From NCBI RefSeq assembly GCF_000186865.1, contig NW_008705561.1:2215960-2279959 (forward strand): a stretch of 64,000 nt of DNA. Direction: 5' to 3'. The position numbers and the translations under genes are program-made. The stretch comes from Aureococcus anophagefferens. Taxonomy: Eukaryota; Sar; Pelagophyceae; Pelagomonadales; Pelagomonadaceae. The notes beneath the pieces were generated by a model, which was not told the DNA's origin, made no database searches, and saw nothing but the letters and a program-made list of their open reading frames with translations. This document shows, piece by piece, positions 10,356 to 20,409 of this stretch (its first letter is position 1; each line of letters opens with the position of its first letter).

Positions 10356-11437
10356 TTACACGGCGACGGCGGGCAGGAGCGTCGCCGCGAGGGGCGCGTC
10401 GACGAGCGCGCCGAGGCCCGGGCACGTCGCGTGGACGTCGAGGCGCGCGAGCGTCCGCGGCCGGCCCCGGAGGCGCGCGAGGTCGGCGAGCGCGTGGCAC
10501 TTGACGGCGACCTGGACCGCGACGCAGGCCGCCGCGAAGGCGCCGCGGTCGAGCGCCGCGAAGGCGCCGTAGAGGCCCGCGGCGAGCGCGGCGACGGAGC
10601 GCCGCGGGCCGTCGTGGGGCAGCGCGAGGTGGGCCATGACCGCGAAGGCCGTCGCCGTCGCCGCGGAGAGCGCGCGGACGTCGCCCGCGCCCGCGAGGAA
10701 GAGCGCGATCCCCGCGGCGCCGCCCGCGGCGAGATGACGAGCGTGCGGAAGAGGTCCGGCGCGAGGCGGTACATGCGGTACCAGACCGCGGCCGACAGCG
10801 CGAGCATGAGCGCCGTGCCCCCGTAGAGGAGCGCGCCCGCGAAGCGGCTCCGCACCGCGTCCGCGCCGAAGTCGCCGAGCAGCGGCGCCGCCGCGGGTAC
10901 GGACGCCGCGGCCGCGTCGACCTCGAGCCGCTCGGCGAAGTCGTAGAGCAGGGGCATGAACCAGTACGTCGCGACGATGAGCGTGAGGAACAGGCCGTGC
11001 TGGAACCGCACAAAGGCCATCTCCACGAGGTCCGCCGTCGCCTCGCGCCAGCAAAACGCCTCGCACAGCCAGAGCGCGGCGGCCGCCGCGCGCCAGGCGG
11101 CGCGCCGCGCCGCGGCGCCGAGCGACGCGAAGCCGACGAGCGCCGCCGTCGCGACGGCGACCTGGACGAACGCCGCGGGCTGGCGCCGCTGGCGCCGCGA
11201 GGCGCACGTCGCCGACGCGTAGACGAGGCCGCACGCGAGGCACGGCGCCCGCAGCGGCTCGCCGACGGCGGCCCAGGTCGACGCGAGCAGCGCGGCGCTC
11301 ACCTGCACGGCGACGGTCGTCCGCGCGCCGTCGCTCCACTGCAGCTCGTCGAGGTCGTCCTCCACGAGGCGCAGCCGCTCCGGCGCGTCGGGCGCGCGCA
11401 CGCCGGCCTCCGGGTCCGGCGCGGCGCGCGGGTTCAT
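10356..11437 (-). CDS. Multi-pass membrane protein of unknown family, apparent frameshift
   Basis: Read from the ATG at 11437 to TAA at 10356. Hydrophobic segments occur throughout (TTVAVQVSAALLASTWAAVG, AAFVQVAVATAALVGFASLG, GLFLTLIVATYWFMPLLY, LLYGGTALMLALSAAVW), followed by IALFLAGAG and AFAVMAHLALP after the frame change. Near 10730-10733 the frame must change to join LFRTLVI to AAGGAAGIALFLAGAGD. No GT-AG pair fits there, so a missing base in the assembly is the simplest explanation; a genuine pseudogene is less likely because both halves keep a coding pattern. I do not recognise the family. Probably seven or eight membrane spans. Confidence 0.6.
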
Positions 11438-11735
11438 TCGGTGCGATGCTTTCACGCGTGCGGTTGTCAATGCACGCAATTAGGTGCGATGCTTTCACGC
11501 GTGCGGTTGTCAAATCACGCAATACCGCAGCTCATGCCCTAAGGAGCCCAGCTAAAGTTTCGGCAACGTTGGCGACCATGTTGATGCTGAATCGTGTAGC
11601 GGACCCGAGTGCGATGGAGCTTTGATGATGGAACGCCGCACCAGTTGATAGTTTGCGGCGTCGTAGCGCGCGACTGGTTTTCGCGTTGGCGCGTCCGCCG
11701 CGAAACACGCTGCGGCGCCGTCCGCGCCGGCGGCC
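11438..11735. repeat. Divergent intergenic region with a 41-bp direct repeat
   Basis: This 298-bp region lies between two divergent starts. A 41-bp sequence beginning GGTGCGATGCTTTCACGCGT is present twice, at 11440-11480 and 11483-11523, nearly identical with a 43-bp period. The rest is more A+T-rich than the flanking genes and holds no ORF I would call. The repeat may be a regulatory duplication for one or both genes. Confidence 0.85.
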
Positions 11736-14153
11736 ATGGCAATAACCACCGCCGTCACCAACCGCATAGCCGTCGCGGCCCGCGCCGAGGAGTCGGCGCA
11801 GCAGCGGCGCGGGGTGCGCTTCGAGGGCGAGGGGAGCGAGCGGAGCCTGCGGTCGGGGAGCCCGGGCCGGCCGACGTTCAGCCCGGGCCGGCTGTCGATG
11901 CTGAGCCCGGGCAGCGCGCGGCGTTTGAGCCTCGCGCGGCAGTTCACGCGGACGACGTTGGTCATGCCGAGCCCGTTCCAGATCGCCGCGGCGACGATGC
12001 TCACGCGCGTGCGGCGCACGCGGAGCGCGGGCGGGAGCTCCTTCGCCATCATCGACCCCATGTCGCCGCGGCTCCAGGCGTTCGAGGCCTTCTGCCTCGT
12101 CATGACGATGATCACGGCGTTCACGACGCCGTTCGAGATGGCCTTCGTGCCCGCGCTGCGGCCGCCCCTCAAGTCCAACGGCTTCTTCCTCACGAACCGG
12201 TGCCTCGACGCCGTCTTCTTCGTCGACTTCTGGCTCCGCTTCCTCTGCGTGCCCTACCGGAGCGGGACGCGCGCGAACCACTTCGTCAAGGAGCGGCGGC
12301 TCATCGCGCGGCACTACGCGCGGACCTGGATGCTGCCGGACCTGATCGCCCTCGTGCCCTTCGACCTGCTGACCTACGAGCCCTTCAACATCCACCTGTC
12401 GTCCGTCGTCGTGACCGCGCTGCGGCTGCTGCGGCTCGTGCGCATGCTTAAATTGGGCCGCGTCGTCACGCTCGTGGAGCGCTGGTCCGAGGCGTCGAGC
12501 GTGCCCTACGCCTACATCGAGATCTGCAAGCTCATGAGCTTCATCTTCATGACCGTGCACTGGGTCGCGTGCGCGTGGGGCCTGCTGGGCGAGCTCGAGG
12601 CGGGCGACCACTTCTCGTGGGTCGACGCGCTCCGGAGCGGCATGGCGTCGACCTGCGAGTCGCAGGACGCCCACGACGCCATCCTCGTCTATCTGCAGAG
12701 CCACCAGGGCACGCCCCAGGCCACCTACCTCGCGGACAAGATCAGCGTCACGAAGGAGAGCTACAGGGACTCCTTCCACCGGCCGTCGTGCGAGAAATTC
12801 GACACGCGGCGGTCCAAGTACGTCGTCTCGCTCTACTTCGCCGTCTACACGCTCACGGGCATCGGCTACGGCGACGTCAACGCCGTGACGCGCGCGGAGT
12901 ACTGCCTCGCGACGGCGTGCGTCATGTCGACGGCGATCCTGTGGGCGTTCCTCATCGGCAACTTCTGCGCCATCGTCGCGTCCATGGACAAGCACCCGGC
13001 GCGCTTCCGGGGCGCCATGGACGACCTCAACTCCATGCTCAGCGAGAGCGATTTGGACCCGGAGCTCTGCGTCCGCGTCCGCGACTACTTCTCGCACTCG
13101 CGGAATCTGATGCGGACGCGCGACTACCACGAGCTCGACGCGCTCATGAGCGCGGGGTTGCGGGGCGAGGTCGCCGGCGTCGTGTCGGAGACGTGGCTCG
13201 AGAAGGTCTGGTACTTCCGGAACTCGTCGAAGGCGTTCATGCGCGAGCTGTCCATGCTCATGGGCCCGCTCATGTTCGCGCCCTTCGAGACCGTGGACGC
13301 GGGCGCGTCGCTCCTCATCATCCAGCGGGGTTTGGTCATGCTCGGCGGCCGCATGCTCACGCGGGGCGACCACGTGGGCCACGAGTTCATCGTCGTCCGC
13401 GACGAGGAGCGCGTCGCGTTAGACGCGGAGCGCGGCGTCGTCGACAGCCGCGTGTCGCCGAGCGCGTTCACCTACGTCGAGGTGCTCGAGCTGCGCCAGG
13501 AGGACCTGCTCGCGCTCTTCCCGCTCTTCCCGGAGGAGGCCGCGCGCGTCACGACCGCGTCCCGCTGGCTCGTGATGAAGATCGCGCTCCTGAAGTGGGC
13601 CAAGGCGAAGCTCGCGCGCGAGCGCGCCGACGCGCAGCGCGCGCCCGGGACCGCGCCCGCCGGCGGCGCCGCGGCGCCCGCGGCGGTCGCGGCGGTCGCG
13701 CGCGAGGGGCGGTCGCCGGGCCGGCCGCGGCCGGCGGGGGGCGGCGACGCGCCACCGAACGCCTTCGTGGACCAGCACCTCCAGAACCGGTCCAAGGTCG
13801 GCCGGGCCCTCGTCGCGTCCAACTCCATGTCGCGGGGCACGCTCCTCAACGGCCTCGTCGTCTCGCCGACGAACCGCCTCACGTTCCGCCAGACGGCGGT
13901 GCTCTCCGACGGCGTCTTCGGCGGCTCCCGGCCCTCGCCGGGCGCGTCGACCGCGGCGTCGTCCGCGGGGCGCGGACCGCGGGCCGGCGACGGCGGCGCC
14001 GCGCGGCTCCGGTCCCGCGTCGCGCGGCTCCGCGAGGCCGCGCTCGACGCGAACCGCGAGATCGAGCAGCTCGCGCGGCTCCTCGCCGACGACGACGAGC
14101 CCCGGCCCCGGGGCGACTCCGACCCCGTCGAGACGGTCCTGCTGGCGAGGTAA
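11736..14153 (+). CDS. Voltage-gated K+ channel of the CNG/HCN/EAG type
   Basis: 805 residues from the ATG at 11736. Six membrane segments can be placed. The S4-type sensor is at about 227-250 (ALRLLRLVRMLKLGRVV). The pore helix and filter read YTLTGIGYGDV, with T374-G-I-G-Y-G, the K+-selective signature. A long extracellular loop with two Cys precedes the pore. After S6 a C-linker (DLNSMLSESDLDPELCVRVRDYFSHSRN) leads to a region like a cyclic-nucleotide-binding domain, but the usual FGE...A(R/T)V phosphate-binding cassette is not clear, so it may not bind cNMP. N- and C-termini are Arg/Gly/Ala-rich; a coiled coil ends the protein. A plasma-membrane location is assumed. A second channel gene is 25 kb away. 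Confidence 0.88.
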   Translation: MAITTAVTNRIAVAARAEESAQQRRGVRFEGEGSERSLRSGSPGRPTFSPGRLSMLSPGSARRLSLARQFTRTTLVMPSPFQIAAATMLTRVRRTRSAGGSSFAIIDPMSPRLQAFEAFCLVMTMITAFTTPFEMAFVPALRPPLKSNGFFLTNRCLDAVFFVDFWLRFLCVPYRSGTRANHFVKERRLIARHYARTWMLPDLIALVPFDLLTYEPFNIHLSSVVVTALRLLRLVRMLKLGRVVTLVERWSEASSVPYAYIEICKLMSFIFMTVHWVACAWGLLGELEAGDHFSWVDALRSGMASTCESQDAHDAILVYLQSHQGTPQATYLADKISVTKESYRDSFHRPSCEKFDTRRSKYVVSLYFAVYTLTGIGYGDVNAVTRAEYCLATACVMSTAILWAFLIGNFCAIVASMDKHPARFRGAMDDLNSMLSESDLDPELCVRVRDYFSHSRNLMRTRDYHELDALMSAGLRGEVAGVVSETWLEKVWYFRNSSKAFMRELSMLMGPLMFAPFETVDAGASLLIIQRGLVMLGGRMLTRGDHVGHEFIVVRDEERVALDAERGVVDSRVSPSAFTYVEVLELRQEDLLALFPLFPEEAARVTTASRWLVMKIALLKWAKAKLARERADAQRAPGTAPAGGAAAPAAVAAVAREGRSPGRPRPAGGGDAPPNAFVDQHLQNRSKVGRALVASNSMSRGTLLNGLVVSPTNRLTFRQTAVLSDGVFGGSRPSPGASTAASSAGRGPRAGDGGAARLRSRVARLREAALDANREIEQLARLLADDDEPRPRGDSDPVETVLLAR

Positions 14154-14244
14154 CGACCCGGGGCGGCGGAGGAGCAATGGGCCGCGCGGAGGGGGAAGGG
14201 GCCGCGCGCGCGGGTTGTCCGAACGCGGCAACGCCGCAGCACAT

Positions 14245-14345
14245 TGCATGCAAGATTCCGGCCGCGTGGGCAATGGGGGCCGTGAGATTTGCAAGGTGCG
14301 CCCGCTTGGCAATGGCAAGGCCGTGAGCCTTGCTAGGTGCACACT
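14245..14345. repeat. Imperfect tandem duplication upstream of the hexosaminidase gene
   Basis: Two imperfect copies about 45 bp apart share GGCAATGG, GGCCGTGAG, then (T)TTGC(A/T)AGGTGC (roughly 14269-14298 and 14309-14340). The second copy ends about 10 bp before the likely ATG, so it lies in the 5' UTR or core promoter. Confidence 0.65.
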
Positions 14346-14348
14346 GGC

Positions 14349-16369
14349 ATGCGACCGCTCCTGCGGCTCGCGCTCTGGTCGCGCGTCGCGCGCGGCATCT
14401 GGCCGACGCCGCGGGCCTGGAGCACGCCGGCGGACGCGGGCGTCCGGCGGCTCCCGGAGGCCGGCCTGCCGGCGCTGACGATCGACGGCTGCGAGGAACC
14501 GTGGTGCGGCCGCATCGCCGCCGCCTACGACCGCCTCGCGCCGCCGCGGCTCGCGCCAGGCACGCCGCCGCACGCGCGGCCGCCCGCGGCGGTCGCCGCC
14601 GAGGCCGCCGCGTTCGGCGCGCCGCGCGAGCGCGCGGCCGCGGCGCTCGGCGTCGGGCCGTCGTGGTACGAGGACGACGTCGCGCTCGCCGGCCGCCGGG
14701 ACGCGGGCGCGATCGCGCGCGTCGTGGTCTCCGTCGGCGGCGGCGCCGGCGACGAGTCCTACGCGCTGCGGCTCGCCGAGGGCGACGACGTCGTGCGCGC
14801 GTCCGCGGCCGTGTGCGAATCAAATCTTCAATACGACTTCAATGTGAGCGTATGCGACGGCTTTGACGCGAGTTCTTCGGCTGTGCTTCGAGAACTCGAC
14901 GAGCGTTGGTCGGGACGTCCCAAACCAGTGGTTGATTCGCACACAGGTCCGCGGCGGCGCCCGAGGGCGCGCTCCGCGCGCTCGCGTCCCTGGGCCAGCT
15001 CTGGCGCTGGGACGGCGCGCGCCACGCGCTCCCGTCGGCGTTCGACGTCGAGGACGCGCCGCGCCACGCGTGGCGGGGCCTGCTCCTCGACACGTCGCGC
15101 CACTTCTGGCCCCTCGCGCGCGTCCACCGCGCGCTCGACGCCATGGAGGCGCTGAAGCTCAACGTGCTCCACTGGCACGTCGTCGACTCGCAGTCGTGGC
15201 CCTGGGCGGCGAACGCGACGGCGCCGCGCCCCTACTGCGGCGCCTGCGTCTACACGAGCGCCGACGTCGCGGCCGTCGCCGCGGCCGCGCGGGACCGGGG
15301 CATCGCGGTCGTGCCGGAGCTCGACGCGCCGGGCCACGGCGGCGCGGCGCCGGCCGCGGCGACCTGCCCGGAGCTCGCGGCGACGGACCGCGGCGCGGTC
15401 GCGCGCGGCCGGGGCCCGGGCGGCCGCGACGGCGGCGCCGGGAGCACGGAGCACGGCCTCGACGCCGTCGCCTGGGGCGCCGCCGGCGCCGCCGGGGTGG
15501 ACGACGCCGCGCGCGCGCTCTCCGCGCTCGTCGGGGAGCTCGCGGCCGCGGCGGGCGCGGCGCACGTCCACGTCGGCGGCGACGAGGTCGACGCCGGCTG
15601 CTGGGCCGAGGACGCGGCGCGCCGCGGCGCGGCGCCGGACGCGGGCTTCGAGGCGGCGGCGGACTGGGCCCGCGCGCGCGAGGCCGCGCTGCTCCGCGCG
15701 TCCGCGGACGCCGCGCGCGCCGCGGGCGCGACGCCCGTGTTCTGGGACGACGCGCTCGACGCCGGCGACCCCGCGACGCTCGCGGGCGGCCTCGTGCAGA
15801 TCTGGCGCGGCTGGCTCGGCGTGCCCGGCCTCCTCGCCTACGCGAGCACCCTCGGGCTCGCGGGCGCCATCGTCTCCGACGGCATGTACCTCGACTACGA
15901 CCACGAGGGCTGGGACCAGGTCCTGCGGCGCGGCCGGCTCCCGGACCACGCGCTCGTCGTCGGCGGCGAGGCGTGCTCCTGGGGCGAGCACAACGAGCGC
16001 CTCGACGCGCGGCTCGTGAAGCTCGCCGCGGCGGCCGAGCGGCTCTGGGGCGGCGCCGCGGCGGACGCGGCCCGCGCGGGCGACCTCGTCGGCCCGCGGC
16101 TCCGCCTCTCGGCGCTGCGCTGCCACCTCCTGCGGCGCGGCCACGACGCTACGCCGCCCGTGCTCCCGGACCTCTGCCTCGCGGGGCCGCCGCGCGGGCC
16201 CGCCGACGCCCCGCCGCCGGCGTCGAGGGCGCCCGCGGTCGTCACGATCGCCGCGCCCTGGTACCGCTCCCGCGCCGCCGCGAGACTCGAGGACGCGGCG
16301 CTGGCCGCCGCCGTCGCCTTCATCGTCGCGTCCCGCGTGCGGAGGCGGAGGCCGAATAAGGAGGATTGA
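14349..16369 (+). CDS. Beta-N-acetylhexosaminidase, GH20
   Basis: Two exons, 14349-14800 and 14947-16369, separated by introner 2; 624 residues. It hydrolyses terminal beta-linked GlcNAc or GalNAc. The N-terminal part is a GH20b-like domain ending in APEGALRALASLGQLW, with the intron inside this motif. The barrel begins RGLLLDTSRHFWPLARVHRALDAMEALKLNVLHWHVVDSQSWPW. HVGGDEVDAGCW contains the catalytic Asp363-Glu364 pair: Glu is the acid, and Asp orients the substrate N-acetyl group. GGEACSWGE and AAAAERLWGG are typical late motifs. A hydrophobic N-terminus (LLRLALWSRVA) suggests lysosomal or secretory targeting, and a second hydrophobic stretch (ALAAAVAFIVASRV) near the C-terminus could be an anchor. 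Confidence 0.92.
14809..14946 (-). mobile_element. Introner element 2 (group A, internally deleted), forms a GT-AG intron
   Basis: 138 bp in the GH20 gene, flanked by the 8-bp duplication GTCCGCGG (14801-14808 and 14947-14954). The termini CCGTGTGCGAATCAA and the complement of CTGTGTGCGAATCAA are inverted repeats. The interior matches introners 1 and 3 in reverse orientation but lacks their central part, including the ATTTTTGG core. Splicing from GT of the first duplication to the terminal CAG (14801-14946) restores the conserved GH20 sequence SAAAPEGALRALASL in frame. Confidence 0.9.
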
Positions 16370-16862
16370 GAGCTAAGTCTCGCGTCCTCATTGAAGTCAC
16401 TGTTGCAGGAAGCCTGGCTCACCGTCACCTTGACCTTTTTCTAGCGTGTTAGCATGGAACACACCCACATGTAAACGGTGCCCTGACCGGCTGGGCCTGC
16501 GGTTCCCAGCCCTCTGGCTGGGCGCGCTGCGCCTGGCTGTGAGATTTCAACAATGCTCGACGCCGTCTGTCCACTGCTCAGCTCCGACAGAGCGGGCCCG
16601 CTTCTTCCGCACGCCGCACACCGTCTCTTCTAGCATTAGGCGACCCACCCCGCCTACACGCCTACCCTGGGCGGGCACTGGGGGGGGGATTAAAGCCGCA
16701 CCGGGCCCCGGACCGTCTTCGAGCGCTCCTCCGCTCCTCTGAGTCCTCTCCTCTCGCGCTCCGCCGCCCGATCCGCTCGTTCGCTCCTCGACCCGTCTCC
16801 GCACCCCAAAAAATACTAGCGAGCGACCTCGTCGCACACCAGCAACAAGCAACCTCACAAGC
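16370..16862. other. 493-bp intergenic region, probable promoter and 5' UTR of the protease gene
   Basis: No gene seen. A G/C-rich segment with repeated GGCTGGG motifs (about 16488-16540) and a G run (16680-16689) are followed by a pyrimidine-rich stretch of CTCCTC-type motifs (16725-16805). An A+C-rich leader (CAACAAGCAACCTCACAAGC) runs directly into the ATG at 16863. The pyrimidine stretch and leader look like an initiator and 5' UTR of a well-expressed gene. No TATA box is evident. Confidence 0.5.
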
Positions 16863-19800
16863 ATGAGCATCATCCTCGCGCTCGCGCTCTTCGCTCCCGC
16901 CGACGCGGCGTCGCTCCGAGGGAGACGCCGCCTCGCGGACAACCTCGACCTGCCCAAGCTACACGAAGCGGGCAAGCAGGGCCACATCGGCTCGAAGATC
17001 AACTTCAAGCTCGACAAGGCCCACGAGACCGAGTGCTCCTGCCCGTACCAGTACGACGGCATGTGCGACGTCGCCGCGGGCTACTGCGGCTGCGACCCGC
17101 ACGACTGCTCGTCGCTCGGGTCGATCTTCGGCTGCGAGGCGTGCGTCGATGCGGGCGGCGTCTTCTGCGCCAAGGACGCGCTCTGCGCGGAGCCGGGCGA
17201 GGCGCCGAGCCTCGAGGAGCTTCAGACGTTCGTGACGACGGCGACGTGCGACGCGGCCGACTACTCCACCGACTGCCCCGCGCGCCCGCTCCCGGACCCG
17301 GCGTACGACGCCATCGCCTGGTACATGAAGGCCATCAACGTCGAGGAGGCCTGGGCCTCGAACGTCACGGGCGCCGGCGTCACGGTCATGATCGCCGACG
17401 ACGGCGTCGACGCGTCGCACCCGGACCTCGCCAAGCTGAGCGTCGCGGACTCGTGCGACCACTACCTCCCGGCGAGCGAGTTCGACACGCACGGCACGCA
17501 GTGCGCGGCGCTCGCCGTCGGATCGTCGAACGACCACTGCGGCGTCGGCGTCGCCCACGGCGCGTCGCTCGCGTCGTGCAAGATCTACGGCTGGGGCGAC
17601 ACTGAGGACGAACTCTACGCGGGCTTTGCCAAGGGCGACGTGATCTCGAACTCCTGGAACTATCCCGACTCGTGCATTGTCGAATCGGACTACGGCTACT
17701 ACTACTACTACTACGACTACGACTACGACTACTACTACCACGACTACGAAAACGACGACGACTACTACTACGACGCCCGCCGCCTCGATGACGCCTGCCC
17801 CTTCATCTCCGACGTCTACGACACGCCGTGCGCGGACGCCGCGTGCGCGGACGCCGACTTCTCGCACGCGGGGACGCTGGACGAGGCCTGCAAGTCGGTC
17901 GTCGCCGCCTACTGCTCGAACTCGCTCAAGTTCGAGACCGACCGCGACGCGTGCCTCGACCTCGACCGCTACTACGTGGTCTGCGGCCACAACCAGATCC
18001 CCAAAGGGGGCTTCGACGCGATGAAGGCGGGCATCACCGACGGCCGCGGCGGCAAGGGCATCGTCTACGTCTTCGCCGCCGGGAACGAGTACACCGGCGG
18101 CGGGAACACGAACTTCGAGGGCTACCTACACAGCCGCTACACGATCACTGTCGGCGCCGTCGGCATGGATGTGCTCCACGCGTCCTACTCGTCCACGGGC
18201 GCGTCCGTCTTCGTCTCCGCGCCCGGCGGCGACTCCGGCGACGTCCTCGGCATGGTCACGGCGTTCCCCGTCGCCACGGGCACGAGCTGCCGCAACGCGG
18301 GGTCCGGCACGTCCTTCGCGACGCCCATCGTCAGCGGCGTCGCCGCGCTCATGCTCGAGGCGAACCCAAACCTGGGCTGGCGCGACGTCCAGGGCATCAT
18401 CGCTACTACCTCCAAACTCCCGGACGACGACGGCGACCTGCCGCGGTCCGTCAACGCCGCGGGCATCGGCCACAGCTACCAGTACGGCTTCGGCATCATC
18501 GACGCGGGCGCCGCCGTCGCCGCGGCGCGGACCTGGCAGAACTACTACACCGAGACCGTACTCACGGCGATGGCGTCGCCCGGCGCGGCCATCGCCGACG
18601 ACGGCGCCGCCGTCAGTTCGACGATCTCGGCCGCGGCCGACGCCGACTTCGAGGTCGAGACCGTCGTCGTCGTGCTCACGATCGACCACCCGCATCGCGG
18701 CGACCTGAGGATCATCCTCGAGCGCGACGGCGTCGAGTCGCTCCTCGCGCCGGAGTCCGACGAGGACGGCGACGGCTACGCCGACTGGAAGTACACGACC
18801 GTCCGCCACTGGGGCGAATCCGCGAACGGCGGCGGCGGCTGGACGCTCAAGGTCGCCGACGTGCGCGCGAGGAAGGGGCCTGGCACCGGGACCTTCGTCT
18901 CCTGGACCCTCCAGGTCCACGGCCACGCCTTTATCGAACCCACCCCCCGGAGCACGGCCGCGCCGACGACGGTCTACGCGCCTGACGGCGACGAGCTCTA
19001 TGAGCCAGCGACGACCGCGCCTACGGCCGCGCCGACGCCGCTGCCCGGCCCGACGCTCGCGCCCGTGACGCCGCCGCCGTCGGCCGATCCCACGGGGACG
19101 GCCGTGCCGACGGCCGCTCCGAAGGCCGCGCCGACGACGACGACCACGGTCGCCACGACCACGGTCGCCACGACCACGGCCGCGACGCCGACCACCACGG
19201 CCACCACAACCACGGCCACCACGACCACGGTCGCCACGACCACGCCCGACCCGCCGACCGCCGCGCCCATGGCCGAGCCCTCGGCCAAGCCCTCGCCCGC
19301 GCCCACGGCCAAGCCGACGGCCGGCCCCACGGCCAAGCCCTCGCCCGCGCCCACGGCCAAGCCGACGGCCGGCCCCACGGCCAAGCCCTCGCCCGCGCCC
19401 ACGGCCAAGCCGACGGCCGGCCCCACGGCCGAGCCCTCGCCGGCGCCCGTCGGCGACACCGGCGAGTTCGGCCAAGGTGGCGGTGATTTCACGGAAGGCA
19501 GCGCCGGCACGTGCGCCGACAACACGAAGAAGAACTCGTGCAAGGCCGCGGGCTGCACGTGGGATGGAAAGTCCTTCCCTAAATGCCAGCCCGGCGGGTC
19601 CGGCGGCGCGGGCGAGGATGAGGCCGAGGGCGAGGATGAGGCCGAGGCCGTCAAAGCCCCGAAGTGCAAGAAACTCAGGAGGGATGAATGCAAGTCGAAG
19701 GCGAACAAGAAGATGTGCAAGTGGAAGAACGGCAAGTGCAGGGACAAGCCGTCCAAATCGGAGTCCGCCGGCGGGACGTGCTCTGAACACACGAAACGCA

Positions 19801-20069
19801 GCAAATGCAAGAATGCGGGCTGCACGTGGGCCAAGGACTCTTCTCCTAAGTGCCAGCGCGATTCGACGGCCGAGGCCGTCAAAGCCCCGAAGTGCAAGCA
19901 ACTCAAGACTGAGGATGAGTGCAAGGCGAACAAGAAGACGTGCAAGTGGAAGAACGACAAGTGCAAGGACAAGTGCAAGACACTCAAGACTGAGGATGAG
20001 TGCAAGGCGAACAAGAAGACGTGCAAGTGGACGCACGACAAGTGCAAGGACAAGCCGTCCCAGAAGTAG
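16863..20069 (+). CDS. Secreted furin/kexin-like subtilisin protease with P domain, mucin-like stalk and Cys-repeat tail
   Basis: 1,068 residues with an N-terminal signal peptide (MSIILALALFAPADAAS). A Cys-rich pro-region (CSCPYQYDGMCDVAAGYCGC) precedes the S8 catalytic domain. The catalytic Asp is in IADDGVD (D179), His in DTHGTQ (H210), the oxyanion Asn in AAGNEY (N408) and Ser in GTSFATP (S484). A P domain follows (about 560-695; HPHRGDLRIILERDG, GGGWTLKVADV). Next is a Thr/Pro/Ala stalk with three exact 16-residue repeats, then Cys/Lys-rich modules (CKxLKTEDECKANKKTCKW) up to the end. Proprotein convertases cut after dibasic sites. A Tyr/Asp run (about 275-305) interrupts the catalytic domain between His and Asn. 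There is no membrane anchor, so it is probably extracellular or cell-wall bound. Confidence 0.9.
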   Translation: MSIILALALFAPADAASLRGRRRLADNLDLPKLHEAGKQGHIGSKINFKLDKAHETECSCPYQYDGMCDVAAGYCGCDPHDCSSLGSIFGCEACVDAGGVFCAKDALCAEPGEAPSLEELQTFVTTATCDAADYSTDCPARPLPDPAYDAIAWYMKAINVEEAWASNVTGAGVTVMIADDGVDASHPDLAKLSVADSCDHYLPASEFDTHGTQCAALAVGSSNDHCGVGVAHGASLASCKIYGWGDTEDELYAGFAKGDVISNSWNYPDSCIVESDYGYYYYYYDYDYDYYYHDYENDDDYYYDARRLDDACPFISDVYDTPCADAACADADFSHAGTLDEACKSVVAAYCSNSLKFETDRDACLDLDRYYVVCGHNQIPKGGFDAMKAGITDGRGGKGIVYVFAAGNEYTGGGNTNFEGYLHSRYTITVGAVGMDVLHASYSSTGASVFVSAPGGDSGDVLGMVTAFPVATGTSCRNAGSGTSFATPIVSGVAALMLEANPNLGWRDVQGIIATTSKLPDDDGDLPRSVNAAGIGHSYQYGFGIIDAGAAVAAARTWQNYYTETVLTAMASPGAAIADDGAAVSSTISAAADADFEVETVVVVLTIDHPHRGDLRIILERDGVESLLAPESDEDGDGYADWKYTTVRHWGESANGGGGWTLKVADVRARKGPGTGTFVSWTLQVHGHAFIEPTPRSTAAPTTVYAPDGDELYEPATTAPTAAPTPLPGPTLAPVTPPPSADPTGTAVPTAAPKAAPTTTTTVATTTVATTTAATPTTTATTTTATTTTVATTTPDPPTAAPMAEPSAKPSPAPTAKPTAGPTAKPSPAPTAKPTAGPTAKPSPAPTAKPTAGPTAEPSPAPVGDTGEFGQGGGDFTEGSAGTCADNTKKNSCKAAGCTWDGKSFPKCQPGGSGGAGEDEAEGEDEAEAVKAPKCKKLRRDECKSKANKKMCKWKNGKCRDKPSKSESAGGTCSEHTKRSKCKNAGCTWAKDSSPKCQRDSTAEAVKAPKCKQLKTEDECKANKKTCKWKNDKCKDKCKTLKTEDECKANKKTCKWTHDKCKDKPSQK
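19283..19450 (+). repeat. 48-bp in-frame tandem repeat in the protease stalk
   Basis: Three consecutive 48-bp units (19283-19330, 19331-19378, 19379-19426) plus a partial fourth encode the 16-residue Ala/Lys/Pro/Thr repeat AKPSPAPTAKPTAGPT. The units appear identical, pointing to recent expansion or homogenisation. Such stalks are usually O-glycosylated in secreted proteins. Confidence 0.92.
19903..20031 (+). repeat. Near-identical direct repeat of the C-terminal Cys/Lys module
   Basis: Two copies of about 50 bp (19903-19953 and 19982-20031) encode LKTEDECKANKKTCKW. A more diverged related module lies at about 19650-19750 (KAPKCKKLRRDECKSK). Module duplication has lengthened the tail of the protease. 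Confidence 0.8.
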
Positions 20070-20409
20070 ACCCCCGCCGCGGACGCGCGCGCGCGCTCCG
20101 TCGACGGCGCGAGGCTACCGACCACGGCGATGACAAGCATCGCCGGCACGACCCCCGCGCTACGAGCGCCGCCTACCTAGCCGCGTGCAAGCAATTTTAG
20201 AGGGTCATAAAGTCACTTATGCGATATCTCCTAGCCCTGCGAAGACTCTTCTAGGAGTAGGCCTCCTGAGTACTCTCGTGGTCGCCGGGCGCTGGGAGAG
20301 GGTCGCGTTCGCGTGCCCCGCTCTCGGCCATCCCTCGACATGTCGCCGCGGTCTCCGCGCGCGCGCGCCTCACACGGTTACCGGACACCGGTATGATGGG
20401 CGAACCTGG
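20070..20409. other. 340-bp convergent intergenic region with two short hairpins
   Basis: Between the stops of the protease and the helicase; no gene seen. Perfect inverted repeats CTCCTAG/CTAGGAG (20228-20234 and 20251-20257) and TACCGG/CCGGTA (20379-20384 and 20388-20393, 3-nt loop) could fold in the 3' UTRs. Confidence 0.55.

Noticed and set aside
14844..14849. Internal GTGAGC in introner 2 as the donor
   Set aside because: It resembles the donor consensus better than GTCCGC but would break the reading frame and the conserved SAAAPEGALRAL motif.
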